In this document: piece by piece, positions 1 through 9,273 of the stretch | Layout: every line of letters begins with the position of its first letter | Numbering within the stretch: the first letter of the stretch is position 1 | DNA from: Proteobacteria bacterium ST_bin11 | Lineage (GTDB): Bacteria > Pseudomonadota > Gammaproteobacteria > Methylococcales > Methylomonadaceae | DNA: 64,000 nucleotides | Assembly (NCBI GenBank): GCA_002083615.1 | Contig: MSXO01000006.1 | Location: 165,535-229,534, forward strand | Direction: 5' to 3' | Notes under the pieces: generated by a model | What the model was told of the DNA's origin: nothing | Database searches by the model: none | What the model saw: only the letters and a program-made list of their open reading frames with translations | Made by a program: the position numbers and the translations under genes

Positions 1-3000
1 GCCGTGCAAATTGCGCATAAGACCTTCCCAATTTAGCCCGCAACAATCCCGCATATTGACGCGCCATGGGGCTGGCTTGTGCGTCACCAATTGCCAGCAG
101 ACTAGAGAGCGCGGCAACTATCTGCTGCATATTTTCTGCATCGATTTCCTCCTCGATGGCGTCTGCGGCTGCTTGCACGGGCAAAGCCTCGATCGCGCGC
201 AGCAGATGCGCCAATTCACTATCGCACAAAACCACCCACTCCATGCAGACTGCCAAATCGCTGTTATCGGCTATCGCCTTATCCAACTTGGCGGCCAAAT
301 CAGCAACCGTTTTAGCACCCAAGGTACTGGCAACGCCTTTTAAACAGTGGCTAATCCGTTTTGCTTGGTCAAGTTGACCATCGACCAAATAGGCCTGCAC
401 TTGTTTTAAGTCTTCGCCGTGGGTATGGGCAAACAACCTCAGCAAGCGTTGATACTTATCCAAATCCCCCTTCACCACAGCTAGACCTTGCCTAGTGTCA
501 AGCTCGCTGATAGCCAATATAGCTGCCGATAAGGCATCGGCGCTGCCCGGACAATTCGGCGAAGGGGGCAACACTGTAATATCTTTGTCCAAGCCGCCAA
601 CGCGCGGAGTGGAAGGTGGCGCTAGCCAACGCAACAAGGCCGCGTAAAGATCTTCCGGGATGACCGGCTTGGCGACAAAATCGTTCATACCGGCGGCCAG
701 AGAAACATGCCGGTCTTCTGCAAAAGCCGCAGCGGTCATCGCCAAAATCGGCAACTGCGTAAAATCGGGCTGCGCGCGAATCGCTCGCGTCGCCTCCAAA
801 CCATCCATGACCGGCATTTGCACATCCATCAGCACCAGATCGTAAGGATGCTTGCCGATTTTCTCCAGAGCGATCCGACCATTCGCGGCGGTATCCACCG
901 CCAAACCCACCCCATGCAACAGCTCCAGCGCTACTTCCCGGTTAATCGGATTGTCTTCCACCAACAATAGGCGCGCGCCGGCATAATCTCGGCGCAGCAT
1001 CATTTCGGCGTCGACCGGCTTGTCCTTGGTTTGCAAAGGCATGTCCCCCTGACCGCGCTCGACCTGTGCGGTAAACCAAAAGCGACTGCCTTGACCCACC
1101 ACACTATCGACGCCCGCTTCGCCACCCATCATATTGGCCAGACGACGGGTAATCGCCAAGCCCAAACCGGTACCGCCGTATTTACGCGTCGTAGAGACAT
1201 CGGCCTGCGTGAAGGCCTGAAATAAACCCGATTGTTGGTCGGCTTCGATACCGATTCCGGAATCGCTCACCTCGAAACACAACATCAACCCCGCTACGGT
1301 TTCCGCTTGCACCGCCGCCCGCAACCAAATCGTACCGCTATCGGTGAACTTGACTGCATTGGTGGCGTAGTTGAGCATCGCCTGACGCAAACGGGTCGGA
1401 TCGCCGCGCAGCCATTGCGGGACACCTTGGCTATCTACCTTTATGGTCACAGCCTTAGAGCGTGCCTGATCCGCAATAATCGAGCGGATTTGCTCCAACA
1501 TTATCACCAGAGAAAAGTCGGTTTTCTCCAATTCCAACCGCCCGGCCTCGATCTTGGATAAATCCAGCACGTCGTTAATGATGGACAGTAGATGCTGGGC
1601 TGCGCCATCTATTTTATCGAGACGTTCGCTTTGTTCCGGGTTGGGGCTGCTTTGTCGTAACAAATAAGTCAGGCCGATGATCGCATTCATCGGCGTCCGA
1701 ATTTCATGACTCATATTGGCCAGAAAGGCACTTTTGGCTTGATTGGCGGAATCAGCCAACACTTTTGCCGCCTCCAGTTCAGCGGTACGGCTGGCTACCA
1801 AATCTTCGAGGTGATGCCGATACTGATCCAGCTCCAGCGCGACGCGCTTTTTCTCGGTGATGTCTTCCTGTACAGCCACGAAATGGGTCACGCTGCCATC
1901 CGCCTCCCTAATCGGAACGATAATGGCAGAATCCGTATACTCGCTGCCGTTTTTGCGCTTGTTGATGAATTCGCCTTTCCAGGTCTGACCGCGACCGAGC
2001 GCGGACCAAAGACTCCGATAATTTTCCATTGGCGTTTTTTTCGATTGCAACATACTCGGATTGCGACCAATGACCTCGTCACGCTGATAGCCACTGACGG
2101 ACAAAAACGCTTGGTTAACGTATTCTATATCGCCGACCAGGTTAGTAATAATGATACTGGCCGGACTCTGCTCCACCGCCTGCGCCAGTTTACGCAACTG
2201 CTGTTCGGCCTGCTTGCGCTCGCTGATATCCAGATTGATCCCAAATAGCCGCAAGGGCTTGCCATCTGCGTCGTATTGAGCGCGGCCCTTGCTACTCAAC
2301 CAGCGGTTTTCCCCGCTCGGTAACCGATAGCGAAACTCGACCTCGAACGGCTCACCGCGCAAAACATGGCTGTCCCACTGATCGTCGATCAAATGCAAAT
2401 CGTCTGGATGCACGTTGGCTCGCCAATCGTCGTTAGAACGCAACCCGCCGGACTCCAGGCCATACAGACGCTCGCACTCCGGCGACCAATAATTCTGATT
2501 GTTAACAATATCCCAATCCCAAATGCCGACATGCGCGCCTTCCTGAGCCATCAGTAAACGCTGCTCACTCTTGCGCAAGGCCTCTGCGGACGCTTCGGCA
2601 CGCCGCCGCGCAGCGATGGCATCCTCCATCAAATTCAGGGCTGCCAACTGCGCCTGCTGCTGCTCCAACAGTGCGCGCTCCTGGCTTTGCTGTAAGGCCT
2701 CTTCAGCCGCGCGCTTATTCCGGCGTTGATCGCGCTCCTCAAGAGCCCGACGGATGGACTGGGGCAACTTAAGTAGATTGTCTTTTGACACGAAATCGAC
2801 CATACCCAGCCGCAGCAACTCCATAGCCACGTCGGCCCCCATACTGCGGGCTACCAGAATCACCGGCAAATCCGCAGTGCGGGCTTGAATGGTTTGCAAG
2901 GTAACGCGAATATCCATCCCGGGCAGGCTGAAGTCGGACAGCACCAAATCCCATTGCTCCGCTAGGGCAAACTCCAGAGCGGCGTTGCTGTCGATGCGAC

Positions 3001-3100
3001 GACATTCCACAGCCATGCCACTCTCATTGAGGTAACGCTCCAGCAGCAGAAAATCGGTCGGTACTGCGTCGATGACGAGTAATTTCACTAGAGGACTCAT
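1..3100 (-). CDS. Hybrid sensor histidine kinase, REC-PAS-PAS-HisKA-HATPase-REC-HPt (C-terminus cut by window edge)
   Basis: The minus strand is open from an ATG at 3100 to base 1, giving about 1033 residues with no stop, so the C-terminus lies outside the window. The order is an N-terminal receiver (about 1-120, phospho-acceptor Asp56 in SDFSLPG), two PAS domains (about 190-430, ending in ISERK and ITEKK PAC signatures), a coiled-coil linker, HisKA with the H-box NMSHEIRTPMNA, a HATPase, a second receiver (LLLVEDNP and LMDVQMPVMDG) and an HPt domain with SHCLKG. No membrane segment is visible, so the protein is probably cytosolic and takes its input through the first receiver and the PAS domains. 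Its ATG overlaps the TGA of the preceding small gene (ATGA), so it is the last visible gene of the signalling operon. The output partner is not in view. The domain calls are firm; the signal is unknown. Confidence 0.9.
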   Translation of the reverse strand, partial: MSPLVKLLVIDAVPTDFLLLERYLNESGMAVECRRIDSNAALEFALAEQWDLVLSDFSLPGMDIRVTLQTIQARTADLPVILVARSMGADVAMELLRLGMVDFVSKDNLLKLPQSIRRALEERDQRRNKRAAEEALQQSQERALLEQQQAQLAALNLMEDAIAARRRAEASAEALRKSEQRLLMAQEGAHVGIWDWDIVNNQNYWSPECERLYGLESGGLRSNDDWRANVHPDDLHLIDDQWDSHVLRGEPFEVEFRYRLPSGENRWLSSKGRAQYDADGKPLRLFGINLDISERKQAEQQLRKLAQAVEQSPASIIITNLVGDIEYVNQAFLSVSGYQRDEVIGRNPSMLQSKKTPMENYRSLWSALGRGQTWKGEFINKRKNGSEYTDSAIIVPIREADGSVTHFVAVQEDITEKKRVALELDQYRHHLEDLVASRTAELEAAKVLADSANQAKSAFLANMSHEIRTPMNAIIGLTYLLRQSSPNPEQSERLDKIDGAAQHLLSIINDVLDLSKIEAGRLELEKTDFSLVIMLEQIRSIIADQARSKAVTIKVDSQGVPQWLRGDPTRLRQAMLNYATNAVKFTDSGTIWLRAAVQAETVAGLMLCFEVSDSGIGIEADQQSGLFQAFTQADVSTTRKYGGTGLGLAITRRLANMMGGEAGVDSVVGQGSRFWFTAQVERGQGDMPLQTKDKPVDAEMMLRRDYAGARLLLVEDNPINREVALELLHGVGLAVDTAANGRIALEKIGKHPYDLVLMDVQMPVMDGLEATRAIRAQPDFTQLPILAMTAAAFAEDRHVSLAAGMNDFVAKPVIPEDLYAALLRWLAPPSTPRVGGLDKDITVLPPSPNCPGSADALSAAILAISELDTRQGLAVVKGDLDKYQRLLRLFAHTHGEDLKQVQAYLVDGQLDQAKRISHCLKGVASTLGAKTVADLAAKLDKAIADNSDLAVCMEWVVLCDSELAHLLRAIEALPVQAAADAIEEEIDAENMQQIVAALSSLLAIGDAQASPMARQYAGLLRAKLGRSYAQFAR

Positions 3101-3369
3101 AACTGCATCAACACCATCTCTGCGGCTGGATGACTGCTGAGCAATGGCCGCCCAAGCGCGCCAGCGTCGGCAAAGTCCGGGGGTATGCGCAAGAAGCGCT
3201 GAGCAGCGCTCCGGTCGTTTGGTCTGCCGTCCCGCTTTTCAGCCAAATCCAGAAAAATGACTAACTGCATTTCCTTCATGCACCACTCGAAATACCTCCG
3301 TCGTGGGCTTTCAAAGTCTGACGCATCAAGCGCTGGCCTAAATTTACTACCCGGCAGACCACGTATCAT
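3097..3369 (-). CDS. Small unknown protein between two sensor genes; weak KaiB-like C-terminus
   Basis: This 90-residue frame sits exactly between two large signalling genes, with ATGA overlaps at both ends (start in the stop of the 884-residue gene, stop in the start of the hybrid kinase). That spacing argues that it is translated. No domain is certain. The last 33 or so residues (RFLRIPP to VLMQL) can be laid without gaps over the end of KaiB-type thioredoxin-fold proteins at the RxLxxP and VLxxL positions, but the rest does not match and the KaiB family pattern is recalled, not searched. A GGAGG lies 15 bases before an internal ATG (residue 31), so a shorter 60-residue product is possible. 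It could also be the remnant of a larger gene. Confidence 0.5.
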   Translation of the reverse strand: MIRGLPGSKFRPALDASDFESPRRRYFEWCMKEMQLVIFLDLAEKRDGRPNDRSAAQRFLRIPPDFADAGALGRPLLSSHPAAEMVLMQL

Positions 3370-6020
3370 GGCAGCGTGTCCGGTTTCGGCGCTATCTGGC
3401 TATCATCCAAGAAATTCAAAGGATACGGCTGTTCTTGTCCAAGCTGACGGCATAGCCCGTTGATGGTTTGCTTTAGCGCAATCATGTCCATTTCCCGACC
3501 GACCATGGCCCGATTGAAGCGCTGCAGTGCATCGGTCTGTTCTCGTAACGCCGCCTCGGCTGCTTTGCGCTCGCTAATATCCAAGGCATAGGCCACACGC
3601 CTAATGGGCTTGCCATCCGCTGACTTGATGATTGTCACATCAATCATCACCGGAAAACGGCTACCGTCCTTACGTTGATGCTCTGTCTCAAACACGCTAT
3701 GACAACTAGTGTCCAGGCGATTGATGCGTTGGTACAACTGCTGGACCAAATCAGCCGGATAAACCATCGCGACCGGTTTTCCGATCAATTCTTCGGCCGT
3801 GTAGCCCCGCTCTGCCGCAAATACCGGGTTCACCGCCAAAAATGCATTGGTCTGCGTGTCGGCAATTGCCAAGCCAAATTCCGCGTTTTCGAAAGCCTGC
3901 GCCCAAAGTTTGAGCTCGGTTTCGGCATTTTTGCGCTCGGTAATATCGATACAAATACCGTACACGCGTTGTGGTCGACCCATCTCGTCGTATTTGGCGC
4001 CACCCTTGCAGTTTAGCCATCTAATTTGCCCTGGCTCCGGCACCACTCGAAAATCGAAATCGAAAGTACGACGAGCGGCGACCGCCGAATCTCGGCACCG
4101 CTCCAAATCCTCCAAATCCTCCGGGTAAACACGCCCGGAAAAAGCCGAATACTCACGGGGAAACGTGCCCGGCGCATAACCAAACATGGCCTCAAGTTCG
4201 GCAGTCCATTGCAAATTATTGCTGGACATATGCCAATCCCAGATACCGATGTTGGCGCTGCTTTGCGCTAAGCGTAAGCGTTCCTCGCTCTCCATCAGCG
4301 CTATCTCGACCAATTTACGCTCGGTGATATTGGCATGAGACACTACAGCCCCGCCTTCCGCAACGCCCAAGGGCGTAATCACCATGGAAAACCAACGCTG
4401 TTGTTGTAAAGAATGGCAAGCATAATCGTAGGTAAAGCGCGGGAGCCGACCTTCCAAAACAGCGGCCAAGCCAGTACTCACTGCCAATGCCCCCTGGGTG
4501 TAAGGACCTGATGCCTCTCGGCAAACGCGTAAATAATTGGTTCCTATTCCGCATACATCGCCGGCTTGCTCACCCGAGACGGCATTATCCTCGGCAAATT
4601 GCTGCCAAGGTCGATTAACCGAGACAATCACCCCATTGCGGTCTAATACCGCAATGTTAGCGCTCACCGAATCCAAAATAGCCCGCTTGAATTCTTGGCT
4701 TTCGCGCAGTGATGCGTTGGCCACTTCAATCGAATGCCGAGCCGCAAGAGCATCTTCCATCAAATTAAGTGCGGCCAATCTGGCCTCGCGCTGCGTTTCC
4801 AGAGTAGTCTGTTGGGCATCTCGTAGCGCTAGCTCGGCCTGCTTGTTAGGGGTTATATCTTGCACCGTACCGTGCAAAGCCACGACATTATCCTGCTCAT
4901 CGCGAACCGGCTCGCCGCGGACCATTAACCAGCGGCGCAGCTCGCCAGCGGTTTGTAATTCTGCCTCGCATTCGTAAGGCACACCGTTGGTGCGGGCCTT
5001 AGCAAACGCCGACTGCAAGCGCCGCCAACTCTCGGGCTGAAAATACCGACCAAGCTCGTCATTGTCGGCTGGCGGTAACTTAGGGTCCCGACCGAATATC
5101 CGGTAAACCTGTTCCGACCAGGTCAGTTGGCCGGTGCGCAAATCCAAAGTCCAGCCACCCAAGTTGGCTAGGCGCTGCGCAACCTTCAACGCGGCCTCGC
5201 TGTTGATGAGCGCCAGCGCTTCCTGCTTCCGTTGCTCGATATCCTCTATGGCTGAGATAAAATAATCTGGACTACCGTCCGCTTTGCGCACGATGGAGAC
5301 ACTCAGGCTAATCCAACTGAGGCTGCCATCCTTGCGAATAAAGCGCTTTTCCCTGGCAATATCATCGAGCTCGCCGGCCAGCATCCGCTGCATAAGTTCG
5401 GCATCGATACTTTGTTCGTCTGGAGAGGTAATATCCGAGAACCGGCGCGTTATCAGCTCATCCTGACTGTAACCGACCACATTGCAAAATTTGCGATTAA
5501 CCTGAAGCCAACGACCATCAGGCGCTAATATCGCAAGCCCCATCGCCGCATTTTCGAAAGTAGCCTGAAATAAAGTTTCGCTGCTGCGGAGTTTGTCGCG
5601 CGTTTCCAGTAATTGTTGCCAATGAGCAGTTTCGCGTTGCCGGGCACCGAGCAAGAATTCGCTGAACAAACTGATCAAAACCCCATTGGCAATCAATATC
5701 GTCCACTGCAAGACATCGTAAATACCGGCAATCGCCAAACTGCGATACGGCGGCAGCAAAAAGTAACTGGTGACCACGGCCACCATTACCGTCGCTGATA
5801 AGCCAGGCCCCAAGCCGCCAAGCAAGGCACTGACGATGACCGGAAACAAAAACAGTAGCAGCAACGGGCGTTCGCCAAAGGATGCCGGTAAATACAGACG
5901 AATGGCCAGCGCGACCAATACCAGAAGCACTGCCAACGGATAAGCAAGTGGATGTCTGCGCTGATAAGCAGAGCGCAAGGGCTTGGAAAAATCCGCAAAT
6001 GCTCGTTCGACGCTACTCAT
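3366..6020 (-). CDS. Membrane-anchored multi-PAS sensor without a kinase domain (DUF4118-like N-terminus)
   Basis: 884 residues. The N-terminus (about 20-120) has several hydrophobic segments resembling the DUF4118/KdpD-type membrane module, followed by about five PAS/PAC units, recognisable by repeated ISERK, ITERK and ITPNK ends. There is no HisKA H-box, no HATPase, and no GGDEF or EAL domain. The protein instead ends in a tail with RFNRAMVGREMDMIALKQ and PYPLNFL, shared with the upstream 780-residue neighbour. It must act through protein contacts or through a separate kinase such as the hybrid kinase or the RsbW-like ATPase of the same operon. Its start overlaps the upstream stop as ATGA, and its own stop overlaps the next start. 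Domains are seen in the sequence; the partner is inferred. Confidence 0.85.
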   Translation of the reverse strand: MSSVERAFADFSKPLRSAYQRRHPLAYPLAVLLVLVALAIRLYLPASFGERPLLLLFLFPVIVSALLGGLGPGLSATVMVAVVTSYFLLPPYRSLAIAGIYDVLQWTILIANGVLISLFSEFLLGARQRETAHWQQLLETRDKLRSSETLFQATFENAAMGLAILAPDGRWLQVNRKFCNVVGYSQDELITRRFSDITSPDEQSIDAELMQRMLAGELDDIAREKRFIRKDGSLSWISLSVSIVRKADGSPDYFISAIEDIEQRKQEALALINSEAALKVAQRLANLGGWTLDLRTGQLTWSEQVYRIFGRDPKLPPADNDELGRYFQPESWRRLQSAFAKARTNGVPYECEAELQTAGELRRWLMVRGEPVRDEQDNVVALHGTVQDITPNKQAELALRDAQQTTLETQREARLAALNLMEDALAARHSIEVANASLRESQEFKRAILDSVSANIAVLDRNGVIVSVNRPWQQFAEDNAVSGEQAGDVCGIGTNYLRVCREASGPYTQGALAVSTGLAAVLEGRLPRFTYDYACHSLQQQRWFSMVITPLGVAEGGAVVSHANITERKLVEIALMESEERLRLAQSSANIGIWDWHMSSNNLQWTAELEAMFGYAPGTFPREYSAFSGRVYPEDLEDLERCRDSAVAARRTFDFDFRVVPEPGQIRWLNCKGGAKYDEMGRPQRVYGICIDITERKNAETELKLWAQAFENAEFGLAIADTQTNAFLAVNPVFAAERGYTAEELIGKPVAMVYPADLVQQLYQRINRLDTSCHSVFETEHQRKDGSRFPVMIDVTIIKSADGKPIRRVAYALDISERKAAEAALREQTDALQRFNRAMVGREMDMIALKQTINGLCRQLGQEQPYPLNFLDDSQIAPKPDTLP

Positions 6021-8359
6021 GAGACATCGTCTTCCGCAGTCGGTATAGCGCCGTCCATTGACTCGATCTCAATTTTTGCGGGCATTCGGTTCGAGCTGAG
6101 CATGTCGGCGCCAGACTCGGAGGTTCCTTCGGTAAGCTCTATATTCGCGGGATTTGCGGCCGGGGGCGATAAAAACGTCAGTGCGTAAGGCGACTGCCGG
6201 CCAAGCTCGGCCGACAACTCATTGACCTGCTGCTTTAGCTTAATCATATCCAGTTCTCTACCAACCATAGCGCGATTGAAGCGTTCTAATTCATCGTTAC
6301 GCGCCTTTAGTTCTTCTGCCTGGAGATTGAGTTGGTCTTCATTGGCTTTGCGGGCGCTGACATCCAAAACAAAACCAATCACGGCCGGCTGGTTTTGATA
6401 GACAAAACCGCGCCCATGTACCTCGACAGCAATGCCGCGTCCGTCACGACTCACGCCTTCAAAGCGGTAATTAATGTCATCAACCTCGCCTGCCATGCGG
6501 CGCCGCAAATTTTCGGTAACCATGGGCCGATCTCTTGGGCAGACCAGATCGGACACCGTCTTTCCGTCGATAATATCGGCGGCTTGCTCATAACCGAAGA
6601 TCGCCGCAAATCCGGGATTGACGTACACGAAACGCCCGTTTTGAATAATATAAATGCCCGCCAGCGACTGTTCGACCAAACCGCGAAAGCGCGCTTCGCT
6701 TTCAAGTAACTCAAGCTCGGCTAGCTTGCGTTCGGTAATATCCCGCGAGATGCCGAACAGGCCTATGACTTTACCGTTTTCATCGCGCAACGGCCCTTTG
6801 GTGGCCAAAAATACTCTGGGCCCGGACAAAGTATCGAGCGCTTCTTCATTTGTCAGGGTTATATTTTCCGTCATCACCCGGCAACCGATATCCTTCAAGT
6901 AATTGGCTTGTTCCGCAGGAAATATGGCGCTATCGTCCTGGCCGATCACCTCCTCTGCCGGTTTGCCGACAAAATGGGCGGCAGCGGTGTTAAACAGGAT
7001 ATAGCGGCCCTCAAGATCCTTAGCAAAAATAGCGTCGACGGATAAATCGGATATTGCGGCTAATAAGTCGAGCGCCCGCAGACGCTCTGCTTGCGCTTGC
7101 TGCACGGCTTTGGCCAAGGCCAAACGCTGATTTTGCCGCAATAGATAAAAGCCGGCGCAGACTACAAAAATGGTCAAGCAACCCACACAGACAATCCAGA
7201 TCACTTCGCTCCTGGCCTTGGCGTAGATTTCGGCGTTGTCCAGTTTGGTCAGTAAATACCAATCGGTACGGCTAATCGCCTTCACCAGACCAATAACAGA
7301 CGCACCCCGATAATCCTTGGCCTCGAGGATTTTATCGCCGCTCGCTTTACTTTCCAGTGCTTGCACCGCCAACAAATTTCTGTTTTTAAGGGGCAGACGA
7401 AAGGATGCCGCTGCATCCGGCCTAAAGCGCAGCGGCGAGAGATAGAGAATGTCAGTGTTATCGCGACAAAACAGCAAGCTTTCGCCGCTGACACTGGCTA
7501 CCGGCCAACTCTCCAAAACCGGAAAAAGCCACTCCCGCAGATCGATATGTAAAATAATCAAGGGCGCAGCCAACGGTTGACTGGTCAGCGGCGCGACGAA
7601 ATCCAATAAAACCGGTCCAAGGTCGTCTCTGTAAGGATCGACCAATTGAACTTGCCGCGTGCTCGTCGATAACTCGGCGGCTGCACGATGAAGAGGTAAT
7701 ACAGTGGCAGGGGCATTGTCGGAGCGCCACAAAAGTTGGCCTTGCGGATTAAGTATACTGACAGCCGAAATCCCCCGGCTTTTGCGAAATTGTTCCAAAC
7801 GGCTTTGCAGAAGTTCGGCGCTTTGCATATCGCCATCGACTTGCCAGCGCTGGTAATGCTCGATAAAAAATTCGCTGGTTTGGATAAAATCCGCATCGCC
7901 GCGTCGTTCATTCAGCCAGTCGGCAATTTGTCTGGACTTGAGGTTGCCGACTGCCTGAAGCCGCCCAAATTCTTCTAAGGTATGCTCTTCGATTGTCAGA
8001 ACAACGCTGACTGCTATCAAAACTGAGATTGCGGCTATCAACAGCCCCAGCGCAAACAGCTGACGTCTAGGCGTGGAAGGCGCGTCTGTCGACTCAGCGT
8101 TGCGTCCGAACCAGCGCTGCATCAAGCCATAAAGCAGGAAGGACGTTACAAGCACATAGACCCAGCCCTTTAGCATGCTGGCTATAATGAGTTGGTCCGG
8201 GTCTTGGAAAAAATGGTTGATTAGCTGATCCGACAGTAAAATCCAGCCGGCGGCGGCGATCGCGTATACCAAGACGACGGCTAAAATGCTTTTGCGGCTG
8301 ACCTGTACGGGTGTTGAGTGAGCGGTGGTCGGCAACATCGGCTTGCTAAATCGAATCAA
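6017..8359 (-). CDS. Membrane sensor with periplasmic domain and two PAS domains, no kinase domain
   Basis: 780 residues. Hydrophobic segments near residues 25-45, 62-85 and 105-125 precede a region of about 240 residues that looks like a periplasmic Cache-type sensor. A further membrane segment follows (EVIWIVCVGCLTIFVV), then two PAS domains ending in ISRDITERK and LDVSARK. The C-terminus has the same tail as the next gene (RFNRAMVGRELDMIKLKQ, PYALTFL), then a Ser/Thr/Glu-rich end. No histidine kinase, cyclase or phosphodiesterase domain is present. The start overlaps the upstream RsbW-like gene and the stop overlaps the next gene, both ATGA. It probably senses an external ligand and passes the signal to a partner in the operon. 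Confidence 0.85.
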   Translation of the reverse strand: MIRFSKPMLPTTAHSTPVQVSRKSILAVVLVYAIAAAGWILLSDQLINHFFQDPDQLIIASMLKGWVYVLVTSFLLYGLMQRWFGRNAESTDAPSTPRRQLFALGLLIAAISVLIAVSVVLTIEEHTLEEFGRLQAVGNLKSRQIADWLNERRGDADFIQTSEFFIEHYQRWQVDGDMQSAELLQSRLEQFRKSRGISAVSILNPQGQLLWRSDNAPATVLPLHRAAAELSTSTRQVQLVDPYRDDLGPVLLDFVAPLTSQPLAAPLIILHIDLREWLFPVLESWPVASVSGESLLFCRDNTDILYLSPLRFRPDAAASFRLPLKNRNLLAVQALESKASGDKILEAKDYRGASVIGLVKAISRTDWYLLTKLDNAEIYAKARSEVIWIVCVGCLTIFVVCAGFYLLRQNQRLALAKAVQQAQAERLRALDLLAAISDLSVDAIFAKDLEGRYILFNTAAAHFVGKPAEEVIGQDDSAIFPAEQANYLKDIGCRVMTENITLTNEEALDTLSGPRVFLATKGPLRDENGKVIGLFGISRDITERKLAELELLESEARFRGLVEQSLAGIYIIQNGRFVYVNPGFAAIFGYEQAADIIDGKTVSDLVCPRDRPMVTENLRRRMAGEVDDINYRFEGVSRDGRGIAVEVHGRGFVYQNQPAVIGFVLDVSARKANEDQLNLQAEELKARNDELERFNRAMVGRELDMIKLKQQVNELSAELGRQSPYALTFLSPPAANPANIELTEGTSESGADMLSSNRMPAKIEIESMDGAIPTAEDDVS

Positions 8360-8793
8360 TTCTCGAAGCCGTAAAAAGAAGATACTCCGTTGACTACAGC
8401 GGATACCGTGTTGCCGTTACCCTGATATTCCAAACGATCGAAGCTCGTCAATCGCGCCATTGCTATCCCGCGACCATGCAAATCGAACACGCGTTCGGGG
8501 GAAAAATCCATAAAATCTTGCCAATCGAAGCCGTCGCCCTGATCTTGAACGGTAAACACGATTTTATCCGGCAGACGCTGAAAATGCACCATAACAAACC
8601 GCCGGTTAAATTCTGGGAGGCTTAAGCGCCTTTGGATTTCGTCTAACCAGGCGCCCGACAGCATCAGCTCGCCTTTCTCCGCATAAGAAATACCCAGATT
8701 GCCATGTTCCACCGCGTTAATCATCAGCTCTTGCAGGCCCTGGATAACGCGCTCCGGCTCCGGACAAGATTGGGCTAAACAATGACTCAGCAT
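8356..8793 (-). CDS. RsbW-like ATP-binding protein (HATPase_c_2 anti-sigma kinase family)
   Basis: 145 residues with the GHKL ATP-binding boxes of the RsbW/SpoIIAB group: N-box ELMINAVEHGN, G1 box QDQGDGFDW and G2 box HGRGIAM. It is a stand-alone catalytic domain with no dimerisation or phospho-acceptor helix. Such proteins phosphorylate STAS-domain antagonists or bind sigma factors; neither partner is visible in this window. The start (ATG at 8793, preceded by AGGCAAAG) lies inside the end of the response-regulator gene (ATGCTGA overlap), and its stop overlaps the next start, so it is translated together with the sensors. The GFDW and GRGIxM signatures and the C-terminal GN-V-AV pattern recur in the fused protein at 25879-27582. 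Confidence 0.85.
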   Translation of the reverse strand: MLSHCLAQSCPEPERVIQGLQELMINAVEHGNLGISYAEKGELMLSGAWLDEIQRRLSLPEFNRRFVMVHFQRLPDKIVFTVQDQGDGFDWQDFMDFSPERVFDLHGRGIAMARLTSFDRLEYQGNGNTVSAVVNGVSSFYGFEN

Positions 8794-9266
8794 CTTTGCC
8801 TCGTTGAGATCGCGAAAACGAAATACGGCGGAGTAAACGGACGTCCGGCACTATTGACGGCTTCGGTCATTTCCTGCAACTCATGACGTTGCTGCAGCGC
8901 TGCATTGATAACGGCGATCAATATTTCGGGCTGAATGGGTTTAGTCAGATAATAATAAGCCCCCTGTCCAAGTCCTTCCTGAATGCTTTTCTTGTCGCTT
9001 CTAGCTGTTTGCATAATCACCGGGATCGCAGCCAACACTCGATCACCCTTAATCAATCTGAGCAGTTCGATGCCATCCATCCCCGGCAAGCCCCTGTCCA
9101 ACAAAACCAAATCGTAGCCGTTTGGTTCTTGTTGCAAGGTTTCCCAGGCTTTAAAGCCATTGGTGCAAACCGTCACCAGAAAGCCTTCGGCAGCCAATAA
9201 ATCCCGAATAACGATGGCGATAATTTCCTCGTCTTCAACCAGTAATATACGAGCGTTTTGATTCAT
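8787..9266 (-). CDS. Single-domain response regulator
   Basis: The protein is essentially one receiver domain: acidic pair in LLVEDEE, phospho-acceptor Asp in LVLLDRGLPGMDG, a Thr in MQTARS and the conserved Lys in YLTKPIQPE, with a short tail. I take ATG 9266 (159 residues) because GGAG lies 10 bases upstream and this start falls just after the previous gene's stop. The longer frame from 9323 would overlap that gene by about 50 bases. There is no output domain, so it likely relays phosphate or regulates by binding, for example to the RsbW-like ATPase encoded in overlap immediately downstream. Confidence 0.88.
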   Translation of the reverse strand: MNQNARILLVEDEEIIAIVIRDLLAAEGFLVTVCTNGFKAWETLQQEPNGYDLVLLDRGLPGMDGIELLRLIKGDRVLAAIPVIMQTARSDKKSIQEGLGQGAYYYLTKPIQPEILIAVINAALQQRHELQEMTEAVNSAGRPFTPPYFVFAISTRQRC

Positions 9267-9273
9267 CACTAAT

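Noticed and set aside
1706..2248. 180-residue plus-strand frame
   Set aside because: It is antisense to the hybrid kinase, whose PAS and HisKA motifs are clear in this interval.
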